A stretch of DNA of 64,000 nt, taken from JBBSMX01 sp038232935 (GTDB lineage Bacteria > Bacteroidota > Rhodothermia > Rhodothermales > JANQRZ01). This document shows positions 16,165 through 24,490 of this stretch, piece by piece; within the stretch, counting starts at the first letter, position 1; every line of letters begins with the position of its first letter. Location of the stretch: positions 1 to 64,000 of the forward strand of contig JBBSMX010000003.1 in NCBI GenBank assembly GCA_038232935.1, written 5' to 3'. A program made the translations under genes and the position numbers. The notes beneath the pieces were generated by a model, which saw only the letters and a list, made by a program, of their open reading frames with translations, had not been told where the DNA came from and searched no databases.

Positions 16165-16779
16165 ATGGCTCAGTTCACCCTGCCCGACCTCCCCTACGAC
16201 TACAACGCCCTCGAACCGCACATCGACGAGCAGACGATGCGGATTCACCACGACAAGCACCACGCCGGCTACACCAACAAGCTCAACGCCGCCCTCGAAG
16301 GAACGCAGTGGGCGGATCGCCCCATCGAAGAAACCCTCGCCGACCTCGACGCGCTCCCCGAGGACAAGCGCACGGCCGTCCGCAACAACGGCGGCGGCTA
16401 CCTCAACCACGGCATCTTCTGGACCACGATGTCTCCCAGCGGCGGCGGCAAGCCGACCGGCGAACTCGCCGACGCCATCGACCGGGACTTCGGCTCGTTC
16501 GATGCCTTCAAAGAGAAGTTCGAGAGTGCGGCGACGGGGCAGTTCGGCTCTGGCTGGGCCTGGCTCGAAGTGGGCCAGGGCGGCAAGCTGCAAGTCCATG
16601 GGCACGCCAACCAGGACAACCCCGTGATGCACGGCGCGAAGCCGGTCCTCGGCATCGACGTGTGGGAGCACGCCTACTACCTCAAGTACCAGAACAAGCG
16701 GCCCGACTATGTCTCGGCGTGGTGGAACGTCGTCAACTGGGAGGAGGCGAACCGGCGCTACAAGCAGTACGCGTCGTAA
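16165..16779 (+). CDS. sodA: Superoxide dismutase, Fe/Mn family (Mn-type residues)
   Basis: A 204-residue cytoplasmic enzyme converting superoxide to peroxide and oxygen. Metal ligands are H28 (MRIHHDKHHAGY), H82 (GGGYLNHGIFW), D166 and H170 (GIDVWEHAYYLKYQ). A glutamine at 150 in HANQDNPVM sits where Mn-specific enzymes carry their second-sphere Gln, favouring manganese. The start MAQFTLPDLPYDYNALEP is the canonical N-terminus; the longer in-frame extension from 16066 is rejected. A hairpin follows at 16806. Confidence 0.95.
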   Translation: MAQFTLPDLPYDYNALEPHIDEQTMRIHHDKHHAGYTNKLNAALEGTQWADRPIEETLADLDALPEDKRTAVRNNGGGYLNHGIFWTTMSPSGGGKPTGELADAIDRDFGSFDAFKEKFESAATGQFGSGWAWLEVGQGGKLQVHGHANQDNPVMHGAKPVLGIDVWEHAYYLKYQNKRPDYVSAWWNVVNWEEANRRYKQYAS

Positions 16780-16805
16780 GCGCGCGCTTTTTTCGCTGAC
16801 GAAGA

Positions 16806-16842
16806 AGCGGGGCGGTGGGCCGAGAGTCTGCCGCCCCGCTCT
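16806..16842 (+). terminator. Hairpin downstream of sodA, probable terminator
   Basis: Exact 10-bp inverted repeat AGCGGGGCGG / CCGCCCCGCT (16806-16815 and 16831-16840) with a 15-nt loop. The base run after it (CTCGTAAG) is not T-rich, so this could also be an mRNA-end or processing hairpin. Confidence 0.45.
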
Positions 16843-16930
16843 CGTAAGTAGAGGCGGAATAAAAGGCGCGACGCAGGGGTGTCACCCCCCCCGCCGTAGT
16901 CTGGTCCATCACCCACCAACGCCTCGGCTC

Positions 16931-17215
16931 ATGAGCTACCTCGTTGTTACCACCCTCGACCTCGCCGACACCGACCGCATCTCTGTCGAACGCGGCCTCG
17001 CGACCCTCGGTCTGCTGAACTGCCTCGTGGACAGCCGCAATGTGTCGCACGTACTCCCGCAGAACGTCTATGCCGGAGTCTTCGAAGAAGCGACGGCGCA
17101 CGCGCTCCACCGCCGCATCGCAGGCGAGGTCCGCGCCGTCGTCGGCCGTGCGCAGGCCGACGCGCGCGTGTTCGTCTCGGTCGGGGGCGATTGGAGCCTG
17201 CGGCACGCGGCGTAG
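16931..17215 (+). CDS. Small hypothetical protein, 94 residues
   Basis: Begins MSYLVVTTLDLADTDRISVE and ends GGDWSLRHAA. Amphipathic segments fit a small alpha/beta (ferredoxin-like) fold, with strand YLVVTTLDL, helix TDRISVERGLATLGL, strand NVSHVLPQNVYAGVFE and helix ATAHALHRRIAGEVRAVV, then strand DARVFVSVGG. No known family or catalytic motif was recognised. Codon usage agrees with the neighbours. It is 27 bases upstream of the phosphopantetheinyl transferase gene in the same direction, so they may be co-transcribed. Confidence 0.65.
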   Translation: MSYLVVTTLDLADTDRISVERGLATLGLLNCLVDSRNVSHVLPQNVYAGVFEEATAHALHRRIAGEVRAVVGRAQADARVFVSVGGDWSLRHAA

Positions 17216-17242
17216 CGGCCCAGCGGGCGGTATACTGCCCGG

Positions 17243-17869
17243 ATGGATCTGCCCGCCGACATCGCGCTCCGCTTCGCCGCGTGGGAAGCAGGGGGCCCAC
17301 TTCCAATCGCCGCGCTCTCGGCGCAGGAGCGCACGCGGCTCAGCGGATTCGGCAGCGAGAAGCGCCGCCGCGAGTTCGCGCTCGGCCGGGACACGGCGCG
17401 GCACCTGCTGGCCGAGCGCCTCGCGCTGGTACCGTCGGCGGTGCCACTGCGGGTGGCAGCGGACGGTGCCCCCGAGTTGGACGGCGAAGGGCTGCACGTG
17501 TCCATCGCGCACGCCGCCACGGCCGAACGCACGCTGGCCGTCGCCGCCGTCTCGTATCGGCCCATCGGCGTCGATATCGAAGTGATCCAGCCGCGTCGAC
17601 CGGACCTTTATCGGTTCGTGCTCCACCCGGACGAATACGGGCTGCTGGACACTCTGCCGCACGATCACGACGCGGCGCAGGTGCTCGTGTGGACGTTGAA
17701 AGAGGCCGCGCTGAAAGCGATGCGGACGGGCTTTCGCACGTCACCCAAGAAGCTCCGGCTCACCGTCGAGCCGGCGCAGCAACGGGCCGAGGTGCGGGTC
17801 GAGGAGGTCGGGACGTGGGCGCTCCGCTACGCCGAGCGCGACGGCTGCTTCGTGGCCGTCGCGTTCTGA
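17243..17869 (+). CDS. 4'-phosphopantetheinyl transferase (Sfp type)
   Basis: A 208-residue enzyme transferring the phosphopantetheine arm of CoA to a serine on acyl- or peptidyl-carrier proteins. The magnesium-binding signature GVDIE is at residues 109-113 (D111, E113) and the second motif WTLKEAALKA at 150-159 supplies the conserved Glu154 and Lys158. The length is that of Sfp/EntD-type rather than the short AcpS type. No carrier-protein or synthase gene lies nearby, so its substrate (fatty-acid ACP or a secondary metabolite system) is unknown. It converges on the frameshifted lipoprotein gene, ending 2 bp from it. Confidence 0.88.
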   Translation: MDLPADIALRFAAWEAGGPLPIAALSAQERTRLSGFGSEKRRREFALGRDTARHLLAERLALVPSAVPLRVAADGAPELDGEGLHVSIAHAATAERTLAVAAVSYRPIGVDIEVIQPRRPDLYRFVLHPDEYGLLDTLPHDHDAAQVLVWTLKEAALKAMRTGFRTSPKKLRLTVEPAQQRAEVRVEEVGTWALRYAERDGCFVAVAF

Positions 17870-17870
17870 G

Positions 17871-18759
17871 CTACATCTCGGACTGCACCGCAGCTCCCTC
17901 TGGCATTGCGAAGAGCGAATCCGGGGCATCCGGGACGAAGCGGACGGCGGTGAGGGTGCCGCTGGCCGACGGCTCGCCTACGCCGTCGTCGGTCCACGCG
18001 AACGAGCGGAAGCCCTGTTGCAGCGTGATGCTGTCCACGGTCTGCGCGCCGTCGTAGATCATCAGCTTCTCCTGCGTGTGTCCGCCCTCGGGGAAGAAGC
18101 CGGGGTACGAGACGACGTAGCGGACGCCGCCGATGCGGTTCGTCTCCGGGGCGATCAGCAGCAGGTAATAGTCGTCCGGTGCATCGCCCGTGCCCGCGTC
18201 GAAGGTGGCGCGGACGAGGTCGTAGTCCTGCCCCTCAAACGTCATCTGCCCATCGAGCGCGAGGTTCACGCCCGGATCGGCGAGGACGAACGGCATCGAG
18301 ACGAAGTAGTACGGTGTGAGCGACCAGAAGCGCGCGTTCGTCGGAAGCTCCGCCGAGTCCGGCATCACCCACGCCTCTTCGCCCGTCCATCCGAACGCCG
18401 CCGCCGAGTCGGGCATGAGGACGTGCCGCGCCCGCGAAGACACACGTGTCCACCGTCTGCTCGGTGTCGAGGGCGGGCTGGTCGCCGCCGCGCTCGTAGC
18501 GGTAGCGGAAGTGGATCGGTCCGTTGCCGTACCACCGTTCGAGGCCGCCGTGCGCCTCGATGGCGTCCCACACGCGCCGGCCGGCTTCGGTCGCTTGAAG
18601 CCGGGCGCGGGCATCCTCGACGCGGGCGGTGATGGCTTCGTCGGCAGGGCGGGCGAGATCGGTGAGGGTAGGCGTCGCGGGGATCGGTTCGGAAGCGGAC
18701 TCCGGATCTGTCGCGCATGCGGCGAGGGCGAGGAGCAGGGCGAAGAGGAGCGTACGCAT
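17871..18759 (-). pseudogene. Secreted lipoprotein-like protein (DUF6503-like) with frameshift
   Basis: The reading frame starts at 18759 with a lipoprotein signal (MRTLLFALLLALAACATD) and encodes VWDAIEAHGGLERWYGNGP before losing frame near 18430. Homology-like sequence resumes one frame over (HVLMPDSAAAFGW ... MPEGAAVQSEM) to the stop at 17871. The span is 889 nt, one base more than a multiple of three, so one base appears inserted in the GC-run around 18424-18445. An intact version would be 295 residues. The AHGG...W pattern recalls DUF6503 proteins of Bacteroidota; that assignment is tentative. It follows the OYE gene by 3 bp and was probably its operon partner. Either a true pseudogene or a sequencing error. 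Confidence 0.65.
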
Positions 18760-18762
18760 GGG

Positions 18763-19866
18763 TCAGGCGGGTTCGAGTTCGGCCTCAGTAGCGTGCCAGA
18801 GGGGATAATCCGTGTAGCCCTCGGTGCTGCCGCCGTAGAACGTTGTTTTGTCCGGCTCGTTGAGCGGGGCGTCGGCGGCGAAGCGGATCGGGAGGTCGGG
18901 GTTGGCGAGGAACGGGCGGCCGTAGGCGATGAGGTCGGCGAGGCCGTCGTGCAGCGCCCGCTCGCCCTCGGCCCGGTCGTAGCCGCCGTTGGTGATGAGC
19001 GTGCCGTCGTAGTTCTCACGGACGAGGTGAAGCACGTCGGGTGCGTCTCCGCCCGCCGTGCCCATCTGCGCGTTCGGGCGGACGGCGTGGATGTAGACCA
19101 GCCCGGCTTCGCCCATCCGCTGTGCGGCGAGGCCGAACGTCTCCATTGGGTTCTCGTCGGTGACCCCATTCGTGCCCTGCCCGAACGAGAACCGGATGCC
19201 GACGCGGTCGGCGTCCCATACGCTGAGCACGGCGTCGGTCACCTCCGTCAGGAAGCGGACGCGGTTCTCGGCCGAGCCGCCGTATTCGTCGTCACGCTGG
19301 TTGGACGAGGTCGAGAGGAATTGCTCGATCAGGTAGCCGTTCGCGCCGTGGATTTCGACGCCGTCGAACCCGGCCTGCTTCGCGTGCTGCGCGCCCCGCC
19401 GGAACTGCTCGACGACCTCGCCGATCTCGGCGACCGTGAGCGCGTGCGGCGTCTCGAAGGGGACGAGGCTGAAGTCCGGCCGCATCACTTTGCCCTCGGT
19501 CGGGGCAATCGCCGAGGGGGCAACGGGGAGCGCGCCGCCGTGGTAGTCCGGGTGCGAGACGCGCCCGACGTGCCAGAGCTGGAGGAAGATTCGTCCGCCG
19601 ACGGCGTGGACGAGGTCCGTGACCTCGCGCCAGGCCTCGACCTGCGCGTCGGAATAGATGCCGGGCGTGTCCGGATAGCCTTGGCCGCGCGGATCCACTT
19701 GTGTCGCCTCACTGACGATGAGGCCGGCGGAGGCGCGTTGGGCGTAATACGTGGCCGTCAGCGAGTTCGGAACGGCTTCGGGGTGGCGGCTGCGCGTCAG
19801 CGGAGCCATCACCATGCGGTTCGGGAGCGAGAGCGGGCCGAGGGAGTAGGGAGAGAGGAGGTCCAT
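18763..19866 (-). CDS. Old Yellow Enzyme family NADH:flavin oxidoreductase (ene-reductase)
   Basis: A 367-residue FMN TIM barrel. Family features are PNRMVMAPLTRSRHP near the N-terminus, LQLWHVGRVSHPDYHGG (flavin-side residues), FDGVEIHGANGYLIEQFLS with the substrate-binding H-x-x-N pair, YGGSAENRVRF, and LIAYGRPFLANPDLP near the C-terminus. Such NemA/OYE-type enzymes reduce activated C=C bonds of enals, enones, nitroesters or maleimides with NAD(P)H. The start MDLLSPYSLGPLSLPNR is chosen at 19866. The lipoprotein-like gene follows 3 bp downstream, and a palindromic mobile-looking element lies upstream at 19966. Confidence 0.92.
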   Translation of the reverse strand: MDLLSPYSLGPLSLPNRMVMAPLTRSRHPEAVPNSLTATYYAQRASAGLIVSEATQVDPRGQGYPDTPGIYSDAQVEAWREVTDLVHAVGGRIFLQLWHVGRVSHPDYHGGALPVAPSAIAPTEGKVMRPDFSLVPFETPHALTVAEIGEVVEQFRRGAQHAKQAGFDGVEIHGANGYLIEQFLSTSSNQRDDEYGGSAENRVRFLTEVTDAVLSVWDADRVGIRFSFGQGTNGVTDENPMETFGLAAQRMGEAGLVYIHAVRPNAQMGTAGGDAPDVLHLVRENYDGTLITNGGYDRAEGERALHDGLADLIAYGRPFLANPDLPIRFAADAPLNEPDKTTFYGGSTEGYTDYPLWHATEAELEPA

Positions 19867-20248
19867 GCGGAGATCTTTTTCGTAGAGGAGAAGTGATGTG
19901 CTGCCGATAAACGTCTGTTGCAACAAATAAGTTCTGAGCAGAGGCCATCTCCAACAATCCCGCTGGTCATTGCGAGCCCTTCGGCTTCGCTCAGGACAGG
20001 CTCCGCAAAGCAATCCTCATCGGTCTGCTGGTGCAGGGAGATGGCTTCGTCGCTATGGGACGTATCCCTGCGGGTCTTGACCCTTCGCTCCTCGCAACGA
20101 CAGCCATGTTTGAGATGCGTTCCATCGGCGTTGCTACCTCGTGCGCGCGAGAAGCGACGGGGGCGAATCCCCTCCGCTCCCTGCGCGTTTGTTATTTTTC
20201 GCGTCTAACCCGGAAGCGCTTCCTGCCGTCACCCTCTGCGAGTCCCCG
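19867..20248. other. Gene-free divergent spacer carrying a nested palindromic element
   Basis: 382 bases between the divergent OYE and icmF genes. It contains the nested repeat at 19966-20101 and, nearer icmF, the hairpin-forming stretch CGGGGGCGAATCCCCTCCG (20157-20175). The start-proximal sequence GTTTGTTATTTTTCGCG (20188-20204) is AT-rich and could hold the icmF promoter. No coding potential was found. Confidence 0.5.
19966..20101. repeat. Nested palindromic element with GTCATTGCGAG termini
   Basis: Ends GTCATTGCGAG (19966-19976) and CTCGCAACGAC (20091-20101) are inverted with one mismatch. A second inverted pair GCCATCTCC (19944-19952) / GGAGATGGC (20037-20045) partly flanks it. Just inside the left end is CCCTTCGGCTTCGCTCAGGA, the same module found in opposite orientation in the 15950 element. 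At 136 bp with no reading frame it resembles a MITE- or REP-like element. Confidence 0.65.
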
Positions 20249-23200
20249 ATGGAACCCACTAGCTACACCCCGAAGCAGCCCATCCGCTTCGTCACCGCCG
20301 CCAGCCTGTTCGACGGCCACGACGCCTCGATCAACATCATGCGGCGGATCCTCCAGGCGTCGGGAGCCGAGGTCATCCACCTCGGCCACGACCGCTCCGT
20401 TCTCGAAGTCGTCAAGACGGCGGTCGAGGAGGACGTGCAGGGGATCGCGATCTCGTCGTACCAGGGCGGCCACGTCGAGTACTTCAAGTACATGGTGGAC
20501 CTCCTGCGCGAGCACGACTGCGCGCACATCAAGATCTTCGGCGGCGGCGGCGGCGTCATCGTGCCCGAGGAGATCGCCGAGCTCGAAGCGTACGGCGTGG
20601 CGAAGATCTTCTCGCCCGAGGACGGGATGCGGCTCGGCCTCCAGGGGATGATCGACCACATGCTCCGCGAGACCGACTTTGCGACGGTGGTCGAGCTGGA
20701 CGGGGAAGAGCAGGAGTTGTTGGACAACGACGAGTCGAGCCACGCGCCGCGCGCGCTCGCCAGGCTGCTGACGGTCGTCGAGCGGGACATGCTGGAGGAG
20801 ATCCCCGACGAGGTGTATGCCGGGATGGAGGGGGACGGCGCGGCGGAGACCTACGCCGAAGCGCCCGTCATCGGGATCACCGGCACCGGCGGGGCGGGCA
20901 AGAGCACGCTCACCGACGAGCTCGTCCGCCGCTTCCTCATCGACTTCCCCGACGTCGAGATCGCCGTCCTCTCCGTCGATCCAACGCGGCGGCGGACGGG
21001 CGGCGCGCTCCTCGGCGACCGCATCCGCATGAACGCGATCTACGGCGAGCACGCCGACCGCGTCTACATGCGCTCGTTCGCGACGCGCCAGGCGCACCGC
21101 GCCACGAGCCAGGCCCTCCGCGACTCCATCGACGTGTGCCGCGCCGCCGGGTTCGACCTCGTCGTCGTCGAGACGGCCGGGATCGGGCAATCGGACACCG
21201 AGGTGGCCGAGCTCGTGGACGTCTCGCTCTACGTGATGACCCACGACTTCGGTGCGCCGACGCAGCTCGAAAAGATCGGCATGCTCGACGTGGCCGACTT
21301 CGTCGCGCTCAACAAGTTCGAGCGGCGCGGCTCCGAGGACGCCCTCCGCGACATCAAGAAGCAGGTCCAGCGCAACCGCGCCGTCTTCGACCGGAGTCCC
21401 GACGCGATGCCCGTCTACCCGACGATGGCCTCGCACTTCGACGACCCCGGCGTCTCCCGCCTCTACCTCGCCCTGCTCGACCGGCTCAACCGCGACTTCC
21501 AGTTCGACCGCACGAGCCGGACGTACGACGCCGACACGCTGCCCGCCGTGGATCCGAGCGAGCAGGCTGTTATCCCGCCCAAGCGCCAACGCTACCTCGC
21601 TGAGATCACCGATACGTGCCGCGACTACCGCAGCTACGCCGAAGCCCAGGTCGCGCTCGCCCGGAAGTGGGGGCAGGCGGCCGGCGCGCGCGCGCAAGTG
21701 GAAGACTGGCAGCCGGAGGACCGGGAGGCGCTGGAGACCCGGCTCGGCGCGATGGCCGTGTACTGGCGGGACAAGCTCGATGGGCACAGCCGCAGCATCC
21801 TCGAAAACTGGGACGCCCTCGCTGCGCAGTACCGGCAGGACGAGCTCGTCTATACCGTGCGCGGCCGGGAGATTCGGCAGCCGCTCACGCTGGAGACCCT
21901 CAGCGGGACGAAGGTGCCGCGCGTCGCACTCCCGCGCACCGAGGACCCCGGCGAGCGCCTCCGCTTCGCCCTGCTCGAAAACCTCCCCGGCTACTTCCCC
22001 TTCACCGCCGGCGTCTTCCCGCTCAAGCGCACCGGCGAGGACCCGACGCGGATGTTCGCGGGCGAGGGGACACCGGAGCGGACGAACAAGCGGTTCCACC
22101 TCGTCAGCCTCGGCCTGCCCGCCAAGCGCCTCTCGACCGCCTTCGACAGCGTGACGCTCTACGGGCGCGACCCCGCCGAGCGGCCTGACATTTATGGCAA
22201 AGTCGGCAACGCGGGCGTCTCGATCTGCACGCTCGACGACATGAAAAAGCTCTACTCCGGGTTCGACCTCTGCGACCCGAAGACGAGCGTCTCGATGACC
22301 ATCAACGGCCCGGCTCCGACGATCCTCGCCTTCTTTATGAACACGGCCGTCGATCAGCAGGTCGAGTTCTTTTTGAAAGAGGAGGGGCGGTGGGAGAAGG
22401 CAGACAAGGTGATCGCCTCAACCCTCGGCAAGCGGCGGCCGGTCTACACTCCGTATGAGAGTGTGGGGTCGGAGGTTGGGAGTTCGGGGTCCTCTTCCCC
22501 AACCTCCGACCCCCAACCCGCGCCCCCCAACCTGCCCGAAGGGCACGACGGCAGCGGGCTCGGCCTCCTCGGCTGCACCGGGCAAGACCTCGTCGATTGG
22601 GGCGTGCTCGAACAGAACGAGTACGATGAGATCGCAGCGCGCGCCCTTTCGACGGTGCGCGGGACCGTGCAGGCCGACATCCTCAAAGAGGACCAGGCCC
22701 AGAACACCTGCATCTTCTCGACGGAGTTCTCGCTCCGCTGCATGGGCGACGTGCAGCAGTACTTCATCGACCACGACGTCCGCAACTACTACTCCGTCTC
22801 GATCTCCGGCTACCACATCGCCGAGGCCGGGGCGAACCCCATCACCCAGCTCGCGCTCACGCTCTCGAACGGCTTCACCTACGTCGAGTACTACCTCAGC
22901 CGGGGCATGGACATCGACAAGTTTGCCCCGAACCTCTCGTTCTTCTTCTCGAACGGGATGGACGCCGAATACAGCGTGCTCGGCCGCGTGGCGCGGCGGA
23001 TCTGGAGCGTGGCGATGCGCGACCTCTACGGCGCGAGCGCCCGTGCTCAGAAGCTGAAGTACCACATCCAGACCTCCGGCCGCAGCCTCCACGCGCAGGA
23101 GATCGCCTTCAACGACATCCGCACGACGTTGCAGGCGCTCATGGCGATCTACGACAACTGCAACAGCCTCCACACCAACGCCTACGACGAGGCCATCACG

Positions 23201-23761
23201 ACGCCGACCGAAGAGAGCGTCCGCCGCGCCATGGCGATCCAACTCATTATCAACCGCGAACTCGGCCTCGCCAAGAACGAGAACCCGATTCAGGGCGCGT
23301 ACATCATCGACGAGTTGACGGACCTCGTGGAAGCGGCCGTGCTCGCCGAGTTCGAGCGGATCAACGACCGCGGCGGTGTGCTCGGCGCGATGGAGACGAT
23401 GTACCAGCGCGGCAAAATCCAGAGCGAGTCGCTCTACTACGAAGGCAAGAAGCACACGGGCGAGCTGCCCATCGTCGGCGTCAACACGTTCACCTCGGGC
23501 GACGGGGTGATGACGGAGACGAAGACGGTCCCGCTGATGCGCTCGACGGATGAGGAGAAGCAGCGCCAGATCGCCAACCTCCGCTCCTTCCAGCAACGCA
23601 ATGCGAAGCGCTCGGGTGACGCCCTCGACCGGCTCAAAGCCGTCGCCCGCGAGGGCGGCAACGTCTTCGCTGAGCTGATGGGCACGGCGAAGGCGTGTTC
23701 GCTCGGGCAGATCACCAACGCGCTCTTCGAAGTCGGTGGCCAGTACCGCCGCAACATGTAG
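20249..23761 (+). CDS. icmF: Fused isobutyryl-CoA mutase IcmF (B12 domain, G-protein chaperone, mutase)
   Basis: A 1170-residue protein with three parts in order. First is a cobalamin-binding domain (DGHDASINIMRRILQ near residue 20; FGGGGGVIVPEEI). Second is a MeaB/ArgK-like P-loop GTPase (GTGGAGKST near 212, VVETAGIGQSDTE, NKFERRG). Third is a methylmalonyl-CoA-mutase-type TIM barrel (YGKVGNAGVSICTLDD, DPKTSVSMTINGPAPTILA, GYHIAEAGANPITQ). This order is the IcmF type, which interconverts isobutyryl- and n-butyryl-CoA or related acyl-CoAs and carries its own repair chaperone. ATG 20249 is preferred over the upstream in-frame ATG at 20141. Odd points: the G4 motif reads NKFE rather than NKxD, and about 25 residues near 738-762 (Ser/Pro/Gly-rich) are encoded by an in-frame heptameric hairpin just before PNLPEGHDGSGLGLLG. 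Confidence 0.93.
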   Translation: MEPTSYTPKQPIRFVTAASLFDGHDASINIMRRILQASGAEVIHLGHDRSVLEVVKTAVEEDVQGIAISSYQGGHVEYFKYMVDLLREHDCAHIKIFGGGGGVIVPEEIAELEAYGVAKIFSPEDGMRLGLQGMIDHMLRETDFATVVELDGEEQELLDNDESSHAPRALARLLTVVERDMLEEIPDEVYAGMEGDGAAETYAEAPVIGITGTGGAGKSTLTDELVRRFLIDFPDVEIAVLSVDPTRRRTGGALLGDRIRMNAIYGEHADRVYMRSFATRQAHRATSQALRDSIDVCRAAGFDLVVVETAGIGQSDTEVAELVDVSLYVMTHDFGAPTQLEKIGMLDVADFVALNKFERRGSEDALRDIKKQVQRNRAVFDRSPDAMPVYPTMASHFDDPGVSRLYLALLDRLNRDFQFDRTSRTYDADTLPAVDPSEQAVIPPKRQRYLAEITDTCRDYRSYAEAQVALARKWGQAAGARAQVEDWQPEDREALETRLGAMAVYWRDKLDGHSRSILENWDALAAQYRQDELVYTVRGREIRQPLTLETLSGTKVPRVALPRTEDPGERLRFALLENLPGYFPFTAGVFPLKRTGEDPTRMFAGEGTPERTNKRFHLVSLGLPAKRLSTAFDSVTLYGRDPAERPDIYGKVGNAGVSICTLDDMKKLYSGFDLCDPKTSVSMTINGPAPTILAFFMNTAVDQQVEFFLKEEGRWEKADKVIASTLGKRRPVYTPYESVGSEVGSSGSSSPTSDPQPAPPNLPEGHDGSGLGLLGCTGQDLVDWGVLEQNEYDEIAARALSTVRGTVQADILKEDQAQNTCIFSTEFSLRCMGDVQQYFIDHDVRNYYSVSISGYHIAEAGANPITQLALTLSNGFTYVEYYLSRGMDIDKFAPNLSFFFSNGMDAEYSVLGRVARRIWSVAMRDLYGASARAQKLKYHIQTSGRSLHAQEIAFNDIRTTLQALMAIYDNCNSLHTNAYDEAITTPTEESVRRAMAIQLIINRELGLAKNENPIQGAYIIDELTDLVEAAVLAEFERINDRGGVLGAMETMYQRGKIQSESLYYEGKKHTGELPIVGVNTFTSGDGVMTETKTVPLMRSTDEEKQRQIANLRSFQQRNAKRSGDALDRLKAVAREGGNVFAELMGTAKACSLGQITNALFEVGGQYRRNM
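22462..22534. repeat. Heptameric hairpin repeat, locus F (inside icmF, in frame)
   Basis: Left arm GGGGTCG GAGGTTG GGAGTTC GGGGTCC; right arm CCCCAAC CTCCGAC CCCCAAC CCGCGCC CCCCAAC. The pattern is the same period-7 inverted architecture as in the intergenic copies. It is translated as SEVGSSGSSSPTSDPQPAPP without stop codons, between RPVYTPYESVG and NLPEGHDGSG of the mutase domain. Confidence 0.75.
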
Positions 23762-23958
23762 TGTGTGTAAACGAGCGTCCGAGAAATGAGCGTGTCTCAC
23801 AACAGCAGAACGGTCGCTCCCAAGAGTGAATAGGGTGGGGGGCTGAAAAGTGAGCGTAACAAAGCGCCGGAAGCGCATGCGTGCGAATGGCGTCGCATGC
23901 AGTTTGCATGAGCGCTATCATACGCCTCTTCGCTGCCCCCTCTGGACCGTTGCTATCT

Positions 23959-24435
23959 ATGAATCCTCCTCGCCGGAAATCCTCCGCTTACATCGAAGCG
24001 ATCGTCCGTGAAGCCGTAGCTCGGGTGCTACGCTCGGTGCGTCTCCCGCTGCGCGAGGCCGGGTACGAAGGGCCGCGCTCGACCCTCGACCTCTCGGACA
24101 TCCAGCACGACTTCCTCGCTGGCTACCTCTATGGCGCACTGCAGCGCCTGCTCGAGCTCGGCGAGCTGAACGAGGAGGAGGACATCGGCAAGGCAACGCA
24201 CCGGCTCTACTGCGGTCTGTTCGGGTTCGAAGACAACGAGTACGGCCCGTGGCACGTCTGGGTCGTCCGCGAGGGGCTCCATCACCTCCAGCGGCCCCAC
24301 GTCTTCCTCGGCTACTGCACGGGCCGCAACGACGTCCTCGCCCAGCTCCGCTTCGGCGGGGCCTGCTCCGCCCTCGCCGACGCACTCCGGCACCTCGGCA
24401 CCGATGGCACCGAGCCGCTTTTCGGCGTAGGCTGA
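23959..24435 (+). CDS. Hypothetical protein, 158 residues
   Basis: No family recognised. The start MNPPRRKSSAYIEAIVREAV is chosen at ATG 23959; an upstream in-frame ATG at 23881 would add low-complexity sequence. The protein is acidic and helical (IEAIVREAVARVLRSVRLPL, FLAGYLYGALQRLLELGELNEEEDIGKATHRLY) with an aromatic C-terminal half (YGPWHVWVVREGLHHLQRPH). No signal peptide or membrane segment. It lies between icmF and the pabB-pabC fusion, same direction. The 197-base spacer before it holds nothing recognisable. Confidence 0.55.
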   Translation: MNPPRRKSSAYIEAIVREAVARVLRSVRLPLREAGYEGPRSTLDLSDIQHDFLAGYLYGALQRLLELGELNEEEDIGKATHRLYCGLFGFEDNEYGPWHVWVVREGLHHLQRPHVFLGYCTGRNDVLAQLRFGGACSALADALRHLGTDGTEPLFGVG

Positions 24436-24490
24436 ACGGATCACGCGCGGCGGTCGGCGCGTAGCGGAGGCCCGCTTTGCCGCCGCCGCC

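Noticed and set aside
16780..16798. AGCGCGCGCTTTTTT after sodA as an intrinsic terminator.
   Set aside because: The alternating GC stretch cannot form a stem with a loop of at least three bases; the later hairpin at 16806 is a better candidate.
20157..20175. CGGGGGCGAATCCCCTCCG resembles a tRNA or tmRNA T-arm before icmF.
   Set aside because: No acceptor stem, anticodon arm or CCA end can be built around it; the loop lacks TTCGA. It is best treated as a small hairpin.
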